From JAJEFO01 sp965208685 (GTDB lineage Bacteria; Pseudomonadota; Alphaproteobacteria; Rhodobacterales; Rhodobacteraceae): a stretch of 64,000 nt of DNA. Shown here piece after piece: positions 34,706-42,303 of the stretch (positions are counted from its first letter, which is position 1; every line of letters starts with the position of its first letter). The DNA lies in NCBI GenBank assembly GCA_965208685.1, contig CBDBPL010000007.1:4216001-4280000 (forward strand). The letters are read 5' to 3'. The position numbers and the translations under genes are program-made. The notes under the pieces were generated by a model. The model was given only the letters and a program-made list of their open reading frames with translations. It was not told where the DNA came from and searched no databases.

Positions 34706-35181
34706 CAGAAGGCGTCGGCCCGGTCCGCGAATTCCTCAAGCCGGTCCAGGGCGACAAACATGACTTCGCGTTCTGTGGCGTCCATGGACGCCAGCAGGGC
34801 GTTCTGGCGGGCATACATGTGCGGTGCGGCCTCGCCGAAGACGCGTGCGCCCGACGCGGTCATCGAGAGAAGCTGCTGCCGCTGGTCCGAGTCGTCCGAC
34901 CGGGCCTTCACCAGCCCGGCCAGGATCAGCGACTTCACGGTCCTGCTGATGAGGGCCTTGTCAAAGCGGGTCATGCGGGCCACCTGCCCGGCCGTTGTCT
35001 CCGTGAAGGCATTCAGCATCACGAGCACCCTCCATTGCACCAGGGTCAGCCCGCCATGCTGCCTGAGGACCCTTGTCGCCTGCGCGTTCAGCTTCACGTG
35101 AAGCCGTGCCAGGCGGTAGGTCAAGCGCTGCTCCAGCGGCCTCTCCTGCTGACCTGCCTGCGGCGACAGGGAATTGTCCAT
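34705..35181 (-). CDS. MarR-family transcriptional regulator
   Basis: 158 residues. Winged helix-turn-helix region: TLVQWRVLVMLNAFTETTAG, then QVARMTRFDKALISRTVKSL and the wing LVKARSDDSDQRQQLLSMTA, all MarR hallmarks. Divergently transcribed from the TctC-type gene across a short region with a clear inverted repeat (35219-35244). Probably represses both its own operon (with the sulfatase) and the transporter operon until a sulfate ester or its product is present. Confidence 0.9.
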   Translation of the reverse strand: MDNSLSPQAGQQERPLEQRLTYRLARLHVKLNAQATRVLRQHGGLTLVQWRVLVMLNAFTETTAGQVARMTRFDKALISRTVKSLILAGLVKARSDDSDQRQQLLSMTASGARVFGEAAPHMYARQNALLASMDATEREVMFVALDRLEEFADRADAF

Positions 35182-35218
35182 CTGCTCCTCCAGCCTGAAG
35201 GCAGGGTGTCATGAAAAG

Positions 35219-35244
35219 GTTGACGGGTCAACTTTTTCGTTGAC
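35219..35244. promoter_or_regulatory. Probable MarR operator
   Basis: GTTGAC-GG-GTCAAC (35219-35232) is a perfect inverted repeat, and a third half-site GTTGAC follows at 35239-35244. It lies between the divergent MarR and tctC genes. The repeat plus the T5 tract looks like a small terminator as well, but its position between divergent starts argues for an operator. Confidence 0.6.
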
Positions 35245-35302
35245 CTGTCGGCCAAGCTGTGTGCAACTGGAAGGAATCCGAACCTTGGGAGGACCTGAAT
35301 CA

Positions 35303-36256
35303 ATGACACCACTGTTGAAAGCCGCCGTGGCGGCACTTGGCCTGCTCGCTGCCGCGTCGAGCGCCCTGGCAGCGGACTGGACGCCGCCCGGACCCGTCAA
35401 GATGATCATAGCGTTCCGGGCCGGCGGCGGCGCCGACACCCAGGCACGCCTGATCGCGGAGGAGCTCGAGGCGCGCCACGGATGGAAGATCATTCCCGAA
35501 CAGGTGACCGGCAAGGGCGGCATCAACGCCGCATTGGCGCTGAAGGACGAGCCTGCCGACGGCACCGCGATCGCAATCCTCGTTACCGAAACCCTCGGCT
35601 ACAACATGGTGGCCGCCAAAGGATCCGGCCTGTCGCCCGCCGACTTCACCGGACTGACGACCACGGCGGGCTTCCAGATGGGAATCGTGTCCAAGACCGA
35701 CAGCGGCTACAAGACGCTCGCCGACGTGATCGAGGCTGCCAAGGGCGGCGCGGAAATCCGCTTTGGCGTGATGTCGCCGCGCCTGGCCGACCTTGCGTAT
35801 ATCGTCGGTCGCGAAAACGGCGTCGACTTCAACATCATATCCGTTCAGGGTGGCAAGGCCGTCCTGGACGGCGTGAACGCGGACGACATGGACGTCGGCT
35901 TCATGGCAGGCATTCAGGCCAATGGCGTGGCGGCAGGTGACCTGGTCAACCTGGCTTCCGCCCTCTCGACGCCTCTGGTGCAAACGCCCGATGCGCCGAC
36001 GCTGGACGCATTCGGCGTGGAGTACAACGCTGACGGCCACTTCGTCTTTGTCGGACCCGCGAACATGGACGCCGATGCGGTCGACGCAATTTCCTCCGCA
36101 ATTGCGGAGATCGTGAGCGACCCGGCCACAAAGGCCGGCGGCATGATCAAGAAGGCGTTTGGCGGCAGTGTCGTCATTGCGGGAGATGAGCTCAACTCGC
36201 TCCTGGTCGCCGGCTACGAGGGCGCAGGCAAGCTCATGGCGGACGCCGCGAACTGA
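35303..36256 (+). CDS. Tripartite tricarboxylate transporter substrate-binding protein (TctC/Bug family)
   Basis: 317 residues from the ATG at 35303, preceded by GGGAGGA; the signal peptide is MTPLLKAAVAALGLLAAASS then ALAAD. VKMIIAFRAGGGADTQARLI is the Bug-type ligand-binding start, and GTAIAILVTETLGYN and RFGVMSPRLADLAYIVGREN follow the family layout. Binds a small organic anion in the periplasm for the TctA/TctB permease. First gene of a tightly packed five-gene operon that ends with a sulfatase, which suggests an organosulfate or its organic part as substrate. Confidence 0.9.
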   Translation: MTPLLKAAVAALGLLAAASSALAADWTPPGPVKMIIAFRAGGGADTQARLIAEELEARHGWKIIPEQVTGKGGINAALALKDEPADGTAIAILVTETLGYNMVAAKGSGLSPADFTGLTTTAGFQMGIVSKTDSGYKTLADVIEAAKGGAEIRFGVMSPRLADLAYIVGRENGVDFNIISVQGGKAVLDGVNADDMDVGFMAGIQANGVAAGDLVNLASALSTPLVQTPDAPTLDAFGVEYNADGHFVFVGPANMDADAVDAISSAIAEIVSDPATKAGGMIKKAFGGSVVIAGDELNSLLVAGYEGAGKLMADAAN

Positions 36257-36303
36257 ACCGCCGGGATTCCGGGGCGGATTCGCGCCGCCCCGGTCGCAGC
36301 CAC

Positions 36304-36849
36304 ATGCGCAGCCTTCACCCCGACACCGTCATCGCAGTTATCCTGCTGGCATTCGCGGCGGCGCTGCTCCTGCTCTGGCTGCCCGTCGACACGGATACCG
36401 GCCTCTACGAGATCAAGCGGGGCAAGTTCACCATCGGAGACGCCCTCGCGCCGGCATTCGCGGGCGCGGTCATGGCGGTTGCGGGACTCCTGCTGCTGTT
36501 CGGGCCGAGATCGCGCGAGGAGCCGAGGCTCGACCCGCATCATGTCAAGTTCCTTTCGGCCATGATCGCGGTCGTGCTTCTCGGAATGGTGCTGATGCGG
36601 TGGGCCGGACCGGCGGCAGCCATGCTGTTCGCCGACAGCGAGTACCGCCTGCTCAGGGACACCGTTCCGTGGAAATATGTCGGATTCGCCTCGGGCGGGT
36701 TCGTCATAGTTGCTGGCGCTTCCTCGGTGGTCGAGGGCCGTTTCAGCCGAGGAGCCGCGCTTGCCGGCATCGTGGCTGTCCTGCTCATCATCGCCCTCTA
36801 CGACCTGCCTTTCGACGACCTGCTCCTGCCACCGAACGGCGACGTTTGA
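36304..36849 (+). CDS. Tripartite tricarboxylate transporter small subunit (TctB)
   Basis: 181 residues with four hydrophobic segments: VIAVILLAFAAALLLLWLP, FAGAVMAVAGLLLLFG, LSAMIAVVLLGMVLMRW and a C-terminal AGIVAVLLIIALYDL. The FTIGDALAPAFAG segment is typical of TctB. Its stop codon overlaps the tctA start (TGATG). Confidence 0.88.
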   Translation: MRSLHPDTVIAVILLAFAAALLLLWLPVDTDTGLYEIKRGKFTIGDALAPAFAGAVMAVAGLLLLFGPRSREEPRLDPHHVKFLSAMIAVVLLGMVLMRWAGPAAAMLFADSEYRLLRDTVPWKYVGFASGGFVIVAGASSVVEGRFSRGAALAGIVAVLLIIALYDLPFDDLLLPPNGDV

Positions 36850-38435
36850 TGACGGCCTTCGACTACGTCCTCGCAGGTGTCCTCGCCGTGCTTCACGGGC
36901 CGGAAGCCTTTTCGCTCCTGGGCATTCCGATATCCGTGACCGTGCTGATGGTCGTGGCAGGCTTCTTCGCCGGCATCGTCGTTGGCGCCACGCCGGGCCT
37001 TGGACAGGTCATTGCGCTGGCGATTTCGCTGCCCATCCTGATCTCGATCTTCGGTTTCAACGCCAGCGCCCTGCTGCCCGTCATGGGATTCATGATCGGA
37101 ATCATGAAAGGATCGACCGTCGGCGGCGCGGTGCCGGCGATTCTGTTCAACACGCCTGGCACGCCCGACAGCTACATGACGACGCTTGACGGCTATCCGA
37201 TGACCCGGAGCGGGCAGGCGCAGAAAGCCCTGAGGGTCGCGCATTTCTCTTCTGTCAGCGGGGACACGTTCTCGGACATCTGCCTGTTTGTCTTCGCGCC
37301 GTCGCTTGCTGTCCTGGTGGAGCGCTACCTTGACCTGCCGGAAAAGACCGCGCTGATCATCCTTTCGCTCAGCTTCATTGCAGTCGTTGTGGGTCGCAGT
37401 CCGGCAAAGGGACTGGCGGCGGCGGCGCTCGGACTCTTCTTCGTCTACGTTGGCACGGGCGAGGACTTCCATCCGCGTCTCTCGTTGGGCGTGCCGGCGC
37501 TTGCAGACGGAATTCCCATAACCGCCGCCGTCATTGGCGTCCTGGTCGTCGGCTCAGTCTTTTCCGAGCTCGAAAAGCTGTGGCGCGAGAAGTCCGCGGC
37601 AGGAACCATCACGGCAACGACCCAGTCTGGGGATGGCCGCCTTCGCTGGAAAGACGTCCGGCGGATCGCTCCCTACATCGGTCGCTCGGCCGTCATCGGA
37701 ACCGCGATCGGCGCGCTGCCAGGGATTGGCTCGACTCTTGCCGCCACTCTCGGCTACGCGTCGGGAGGCGCGTTCCACCGCCGCCGCAAGGCGCCCGACG
37801 AGCCGGAATTCGGCAAGGGTGCAATGCAGGGAGTCGCAGCGACCGAAGCGGCAAACTCCTCGGTCGCCGGAGCAAACCTGATTCCGGTTCTTTCGCTCGG
37901 CATTCCCGGCAACACGGCTGCCGTCTTCCTGATCCTCGCGGCAGACAGCATCGGAGGCTTCAACCCGGGCCCGGGGGTCTTCAGGTTCACGTCAGCAGTG
38001 AACCAGGAACTCGTCATCGCGTTCGGACTGTTCACGACGATGGTCATCGCCAACGTCCTGAACTGGACGGTCGGTGGCGTGTTCATGCGGTGCATGGGCA
38101 TCATGATACGGATTCCAAAGCAGTTCCTGCTGCCCGTGGTTCTGCTCCTCACGTTCGCATCGCTGTACGTCCAGCAAACGAGCATGGCCATGATCGGCTT
38201 CGCCCTGTTCTTCGGGGCGCTCGGCTACCTCATGATCAAGCTGGGCGTCTCGCCACTGCCTTTCGTCATAGCGTTCGTGCTTGGACGGCAGCTCGAAAGC
38301 ACGGCGCGCCAGGCGTTTTCGGCCACCGGCGGCGACCCGTTCTTCCTGTTCTCGAGCTGGATTGCCGTCGCATTCATGGCGGGCGCGGTCGCCATCATCG
38401 TGATCACGGTCCGCAGAAGGAGAGAGTCCGCATGA
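36849..38435 (+). CDS. Tripartite tricarboxylate transporter large permease (TctA)
   Basis: 528 residues, about 12 membrane helices. The TctA signature GATPGLGQVIALAISLPI is followed by MGFMIGIMKGSTVGGAVPAI, GTPDSYMTTLDGYPM and the second conserved block ANSSVAGANLIPVLSLGIPG. Catalyses ion-driven uptake with TctB and TctC. The end overlaps the next gene by four bases (ATGA). Confidence 0.94.
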   Translation: MTAFDYVLAGVLAVLHGPEAFSLLGIPISVTVLMVVAGFFAGIVVGATPGLGQVIALAISLPILISIFGFNASALLPVMGFMIGIMKGSTVGGAVPAILFNTPGTPDSYMTTLDGYPMTRSGQAQKALRVAHFSSVSGDTFSDICLFVFAPSLAVLVERYLDLPEKTALIILSLSFIAVVVGRSPAKGLAAAALGLFFVYVGTGEDFHPRLSLGVPALADGIPITAAVIGVLVVGSVFSELEKLWREKSAAGTITATTQSGDGRLRWKDVRRIAPYIGRSAVIGTAIGALPGIGSTLAATLGYASGGAFHRRRKAPDEPEFGKGAMQGVAATEAANSSVAGANLIPVLSLGIPGNTAAVFLILAADSIGGFNPGPGVFRFTSAVNQELVIAFGLFTTMVIANVLNWTVGGVFMRCMGIMIRIPKQFLLPVVLLLTFASLYVQQTSMAMIGFALFFGALGYLMIKLGVSPLPFVIAFVLGRQLESTARQAFSATGGDPFFLFSSWIAVAFMAGAVAIIVITVRRRRESA

Positions 38436-39283
38436 AAGTAACCCTGCTTGGCACCGGCTCGCCGGAAGCGCATGTCTCGCGCGCATCTTCGGGATACCTT
38501 GTCGAGGCAGGGGACGACACGCTTCTCCTTGACTGCGGCGGCGGCATCTTTGATCGGCTGCTGCAATCCGGACGAACTCCGGGCGACGTTACGCATCTCG
38601 TCTTCTCGCATCTCCACTCGGACCACATGATGGACTACGCAAGGCTTGTTCACGCTCGTTGGGATGCCGGAGCCGACAACCTCGACGTCTGGGGGCCCGT
38701 GCCCCTTGCAGAAGTGACGAGGAGGTATTTCGGGCCCGACGGCGCGCTTTCCTTTGACCTTGTGGCACGAACGGAACTGCCCCAGAGCAGGAAGGTCTGG
38801 CAGGAACGGGGCGGCGCCCTGCCAAGACCATGGCCCGAGCCCAGGGTGACGGAAATGCACCCGCCGTTCCTGATCAACGGCAGCGGGTGGACCATCAGGG
38901 CGATCGAAGTTCCGCACGCGCAGCCGTATCTCGCCTGTCTCGGACTTCGCATCGAATCCGACGGCAAGTCGGTCGTTTACGCAGGGGACAGCGGTCATTC
39001 GCCGGAACTGGAAGCGTTGATCAAGGATGCAGACTTGCTGATTCACTGGTGCTACCGCCTGAGCCACGAGCCCGCGCCTGGCCCGGACTTCGGCGCCACG
39101 TGTCCCGGCCATCTCGAGACCGCAGAACTTGCCGAACGCGCCGGAGTCAAGCACCTGGTCCTGACTCACTGGCGCGTGCAACACGACAAGGAAGAGGTGT
39201 TGAGCGGCATTTGCAAGGAAGTGGCAGCCTGCTATTCGGGCCGCTTCAGCATTGCCCAGGACCTCGCGGAGATCGTTCCATGA
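38432..39283 (+). CDS. Metallo-beta-lactamase-fold hydrolase (RNase Z/AtsA-like)
   Basis: 283 residues. The metal-binding motif is FSHLHSDHMMDYARL (H-x-H-x-D-H), with later ligands in VVYAGDSGHSPEL and LTHWRVQHDK. The start MKVTLLGTGSPEAHVSRASS matches the RNase Z/arylsulfatase-like branch of the fold. ATGA overlaps on both sides place it firmly inside the transporter/sulfatase operon, so hydrolysis of a sulfate ester or a related small ester is more likely than tRNA processing. Confidence 0.88.
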   Translation: MKVTLLGTGSPEAHVSRASSGYLVEAGDDTLLLDCGGGIFDRLLQSGRTPGDVTHLVFSHLHSDHMMDYARLVHARWDAGADNLDVWGPVPLAEVTRRYFGPDGALSFDLVARTELPQSRKVWQERGGALPRPWPEPRVTEMHPPFLINGSGWTIRAIEVPHAQPYLACLGLRIESDGKSVVYAGDSGHSPELEALIKDADLLIHWCYRLSHEPAPGPDFGATCPGHLETAELAERAGVKHLVLTHWRVQHDKEEVLSGICKEVAACYSGRFSIAQDLAEIVP

Positions 39284-40824
39284 CCAAGCGCCCGAACATC
39301 CTCCTGATCACGTCCGACCAGCATCGGCCGGACTGCTTCGGCTTTGCGGAACGGAACATCAAGACGCCGAATCTCGACCGGCTGGCCCGGGAAGGAACGC
39401 GCTTTGACTGCGCGATCACGCCGAACGTCCTTTGCCAGCCGGCGCGTGCGTCGATCCTGACAGGCATGCTGCCGCTCACGCATGGCGTGACGGACAACAG
39501 GATCAGCCTTGACGCGGAACTCGGCGAAAGGGGCTGGGGCAAGGTCCTGTCGGACCACGGCTATCTGACCGGACTGATCGGCAAGGCGCATTTCGGCAGC
39601 GACCCGAAGGCAACCGGCTGGGGCTCGCCCGAAAGCCGGAACGACAGCCGCAGCTTTCCGGAGGACTGGCACGGTCCCTACATGGGCCTCGATCACATGG
39701 ACCTCCTTCTGATCGGGCACTGGCACCCGCTTCTTCCCTGCGAACGGCCTCCGGGCGGCCACCAGTTCGAACGCTGGTTTCACGGTCACGAGGACGCCTG
39801 GAATCGCTGGGCCACGGACAGCAGGACCGGCAAGGACGCGCGGTACGGAACCGTTGCGGCGCAGACATGGTCATCGGACCTGCCCCCCGAATGGCACTCG
39901 ACGACATGGGTCACTGACAAGGCGCAGGAGTTTCTCCGGTCTGCGGATCCAGGCCAGCCTTTCTGCACTTGGGTCTCCTATCCCGACCCGCATCACCCGT
40001 TCGACTGTCCTGCACCGTGGTCCGAAATGTACGACCCCGCCGCCGTCGACATCAGCCCCACGCACAGGCGCGACCTTGACCGTCGTCCCTGGTGGCACAG
40101 GGCGGCACTGGAGAACCGGCCCCGGGAAGAGAATCCGCAGGTACAGAAGCTGCGGGAGGAATACTCCCGCATCCTGCCCCAGACGGACGACCAGCTGGCG
40201 GCCATGACGGCCAACTACTACGGCATGATCTCCTTCATCGACCACGGGATCGGGCGCATCCTGGACACCCTGCGGGAGACCGGACTCGACGAGAACACGA
40301 TCGTCATCTTCACGACCGATCACGGGGAACTTCTCGGGGACCACGGACTCTACCTGAAGGGCCCCACGCACTATGACGGCCTGCTGCGCGTGGGGCTGGT
40401 CATGCGCGGCCCCGGACTCCCGGAGTGTCACAGGATAGCCGATCCCGTCTCCACGCTGGACCTGGCCGCCACCTTCTACGACTGGGCCGGGGCGGGCGGG
40501 CCCGACGGGATCGAAAGTCGCTCGCTGGTGCCTGTGATCGAAGGGCGCGAAAGGCGGGAATTCGCGTACAACGAATGGGATCTCGGCCCGGAACGCTGCG
40601 GCGTCGCACTGAAGCTCCGCACGCTGCGCACGAACCGGCACAGGATCACGGTCGACCTGATTTCCGGTGCGGGCGAGCTGTACGACCTGGAGACCGACCC
40701 GTTAGAGATGACAAACCTCTTCGATGCCCCGGAGCATCAGGACACGGTTGACCGGCTGAAAGCCATGATTCCTGACAGGGCGCAGGCGTCGTGGAACGCG
40801 GCGCGCGAAGTCCACAACCTCTGA
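39280..40824 (+). CDS. Type I sulfatase, formylglycine-dependent
   Basis: 514 residues. Cys52 in LCQPARASILTGMLP is the formylglycine precursor. RPNILLITSDQHRPDCFGFA carries the first metal-binding Asp motif and IVIFTTDHGELLGDHGLYLK the second. The C-terminus has the usual LYDLETDPLEMTNLF. No signal peptide, so it acts in the cytoplasm on substrate imported by the TctABC-type system. Only distantly similar to the sulfatase at 33278-34705, so the two probably have different substrates. Last gene of the operon. Confidence 0.93.
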   Translation: MTKRPNILLITSDQHRPDCFGFAERNIKTPNLDRLAREGTRFDCAITPNVLCQPARASILTGMLPLTHGVTDNRISLDAELGERGWGKVLSDHGYLTGLIGKAHFGSDPKATGWGSPESRNDSRSFPEDWHGPYMGLDHMDLLLIGHWHPLLPCERPPGGHQFERWFHGHEDAWNRWATDSRTGKDARYGTVAAQTWSSDLPPEWHSTTWVTDKAQEFLRSADPGQPFCTWVSYPDPHHPFDCPAPWSEMYDPAAVDISPTHRRDLDRRPWWHRAALENRPREENPQVQKLREEYSRILPQTDDQLAAMTANYYGMISFIDHGIGRILDTLRETGLDENTIVIFTTDHGELLGDHGLYLKGPTHYDGLLRVGLVMRGPGLPECHRIADPVSTLDLAATFYDWAGAGGPDGIESRSLVPVIEGRERREFAYNEWDLGPERCGVALKLRTLRTNRHRITVDLISGAGELYDLETDPLEMTNLFDAPEHQDTVDRLKAMIPDRAQASWNAAREVHNL

Positions 40825-41136
40825 TCGCGTCTTGGCAGTGGACTTCCGATGCATTGCGATACAAACCTGACGCACGAGGATGCACTTGACGGAGCCAGAC
40901 ATGGCGCATTCGCTCCAGGTTCGTGACAACGGCGTTGCGGGCTTCGTGCCCGCAACGGAAATCGCGCGGCCCGGCCTGAGGGCCGGCGGCGCCAGGATGC
41001 GAGAGGCGCTGGTGCCGGAGACCTGCCGTTCGGAGTTCAATCCGGAGTCTTCCGGCAGCTGTGTCGGGCACGTCCGCTCGGAGCTTTCCAGGCGCATTCG
41101 CATCGTCGCCGCGCCTGCCCTTGTGCAGGTCGCGAC
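40825..41136. other. Intergenic region with two strong hairpins
   Basis: 312 bp after the sulfatase. An 86-codon frame (40880-41140) overlaps the aldolase start by ATGA but has no motif and reads through both hairpins, so it is not called. The second hairpin is CCGGCC-TGAG-GGCCGG at 40971-40986. Confidence 0.45.
40933..40957 (+). terminator. Candidate terminator hairpin after the sulfatase operon
   Basis: CGTTGCGGGC-TTCGT-GCCCGCAACG forms a perfect 10-bp stem with a 5-base loop, about 110 bp past the sulfatase stop. No T-run, so it might instead be an mRNA-stabilising hairpin. Confidence 0.45.
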
Positions 41137-42204
41137 ATGAGCGATCACTCCGGTCTTTCCCGGTTGGCGAATTCGAATGCGCCACGGCTGGATCTGAGGA
41201 GTGACACTGTCACCCAGCCGGACGAGGACATGCGCCGCGCGATGTACGAAGCCGAACTGGGCGACGACGTCTACGGCGAAGACCCCAGCGTCAATCGCCT
41301 TGAGGAATCCGTCGCCGAGCGCCTGGGGAAGGATGCGGCCCTGTTCGTCTCCAGCGGGACGATGGGCAACCTGACGGCGCTACTCGCCCATTGCGGGCGC
41401 GGGGAAGAGGTGATTGTCGGGCGCGGGTACCATGTTGCTGCCTACGAGGCGGCTGGCAGTTCGGTTCTGGGCGGCATCGCCATCTGCTCGATGCAGGTCG
41501 AGGCCGACGGCAGCCTGTCGCCTGACCGAATCTCGGCGGAAGTGAAACCGGACGACAGCCACATGCCCGTAAGCCGCCTGGTCGGGCTCGAGAACACGCA
41601 CAACGGGAAGGCGGTGCCCTTGGACCGCATCGCGGAATCCGCCAACGCGGCCCGTTCCGCCGGCCTTTCGGTCCATCTGGACGGCGCACGCTTCTTCAAC
41701 GCGGTCACGGCCCTCGGTTGCGCAGAGCAGGATCTGTCCGGTCTTGTCGACACCGTTTCACTTTGCCTTTCAAAGGGTCTTGGGACGCCGGCGGGCTCGG
41801 TGCTGACCGGGCCGTCGGACCTCATGGATCGCGCGCGAAGGTATCGCAAGATGCTGGGAGGGGGCATGCGTCAGTCAGGCGTGCTGGCGGCAGCCGGCCT
41901 CTACGCGCTCGAGCACAACGTGGAGCGGCTTGCCGATGATCACCGCAGGGCGGCACGCCTTGCCGCCATGCTGGAAGAGGCCGGCGCAGGCCTGGTCGAG
42001 CAATCGACCAACATGGTATTCCTCACGCCACGTGACGGGCTGAACGACGCGTTCCGGGCGCACATGGCCGGTTGCGGTGTCGTCGTGGGCGGTGGCTCGA
42101 CCGGCGCGATCCGGCTGGTGCTTCACAAGGACATCGACGACCCTGCAATCGAAGACGTTCTTGCAGGGATGCTCGACTTCTTCGCGCATTGTCCCGGGCA
42201 TTGA
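41137..42204 (+). CDS. ltaE: Low-specificity L-threonine aldolase
   Basis: 355 residues. RLDLRSDTVTQPDEDMRRAM and LGDDVYGEDPSVNRLEE are the family N-terminal signature; LFVSSGTMGNLTALLAH binds the PLP phosphate. The PLP lysine is in DTVSLCLSKGLGTPAGSVL. It cleaves L-threonine or L-allo-threonine to glycine and acetaldehyde. The first 18 residues are a nonconserved extension. Confidence 0.94.
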   Translation: MSDHSGLSRLANSNAPRLDLRSDTVTQPDEDMRRAMYEAELGDDVYGEDPSVNRLEESVAERLGKDAALFVSSGTMGNLTALLAHCGRGEEVIVGRGYHVAAYEAAGSSVLGGIAICSMQVEADGSLSPDRISAEVKPDDSHMPVSRLVGLENTHNGKAVPLDRIAESANAARSAGLSVHLDGARFFNAVTALGCAEQDLSGLVDTVSLCLSKGLGTPAGSVLTGPSDLMDRARRYRKMLGGGMRQSGVLAAAGLYALEHNVERLADDHRRAARLAAMLEEAGAGLVEQSTNMVFLTPRDGLNDAFRAHMAGCGVVVGGGSTGAIRLVLHKDIDDPAIEDVLAGMLDFFAHCPGH

Positions 42205-42303
42205 TCGGCTTCGCGGGGAGAGCCGGAGCCATGCGCCAGCTTGCATTCGATTTCGTGGAAAAATATGCCTTGATCCCATTCCCCCAAACATGATGCAGAC
42301 CCC

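Noticed and set aside
35219..35238. Inverted repeat plus T5 tract as a rho-independent terminator
   Set aside because: It lies between two divergent gene starts, where no transcript should end; operator function is more consistent.
38432..39283. MBL-fold protein as RNase Z (tRNA 3' processing)
   Set aside because: The fold branch is similar, but overlaps on both sides with transporter and sulfatase genes make a catabolic hydrolase more likely.
40880..41140. 86-codon frame overlapping the ltaE start by ATGA
   Set aside because: No motif, poor composition, and it reads through two strong hairpins.
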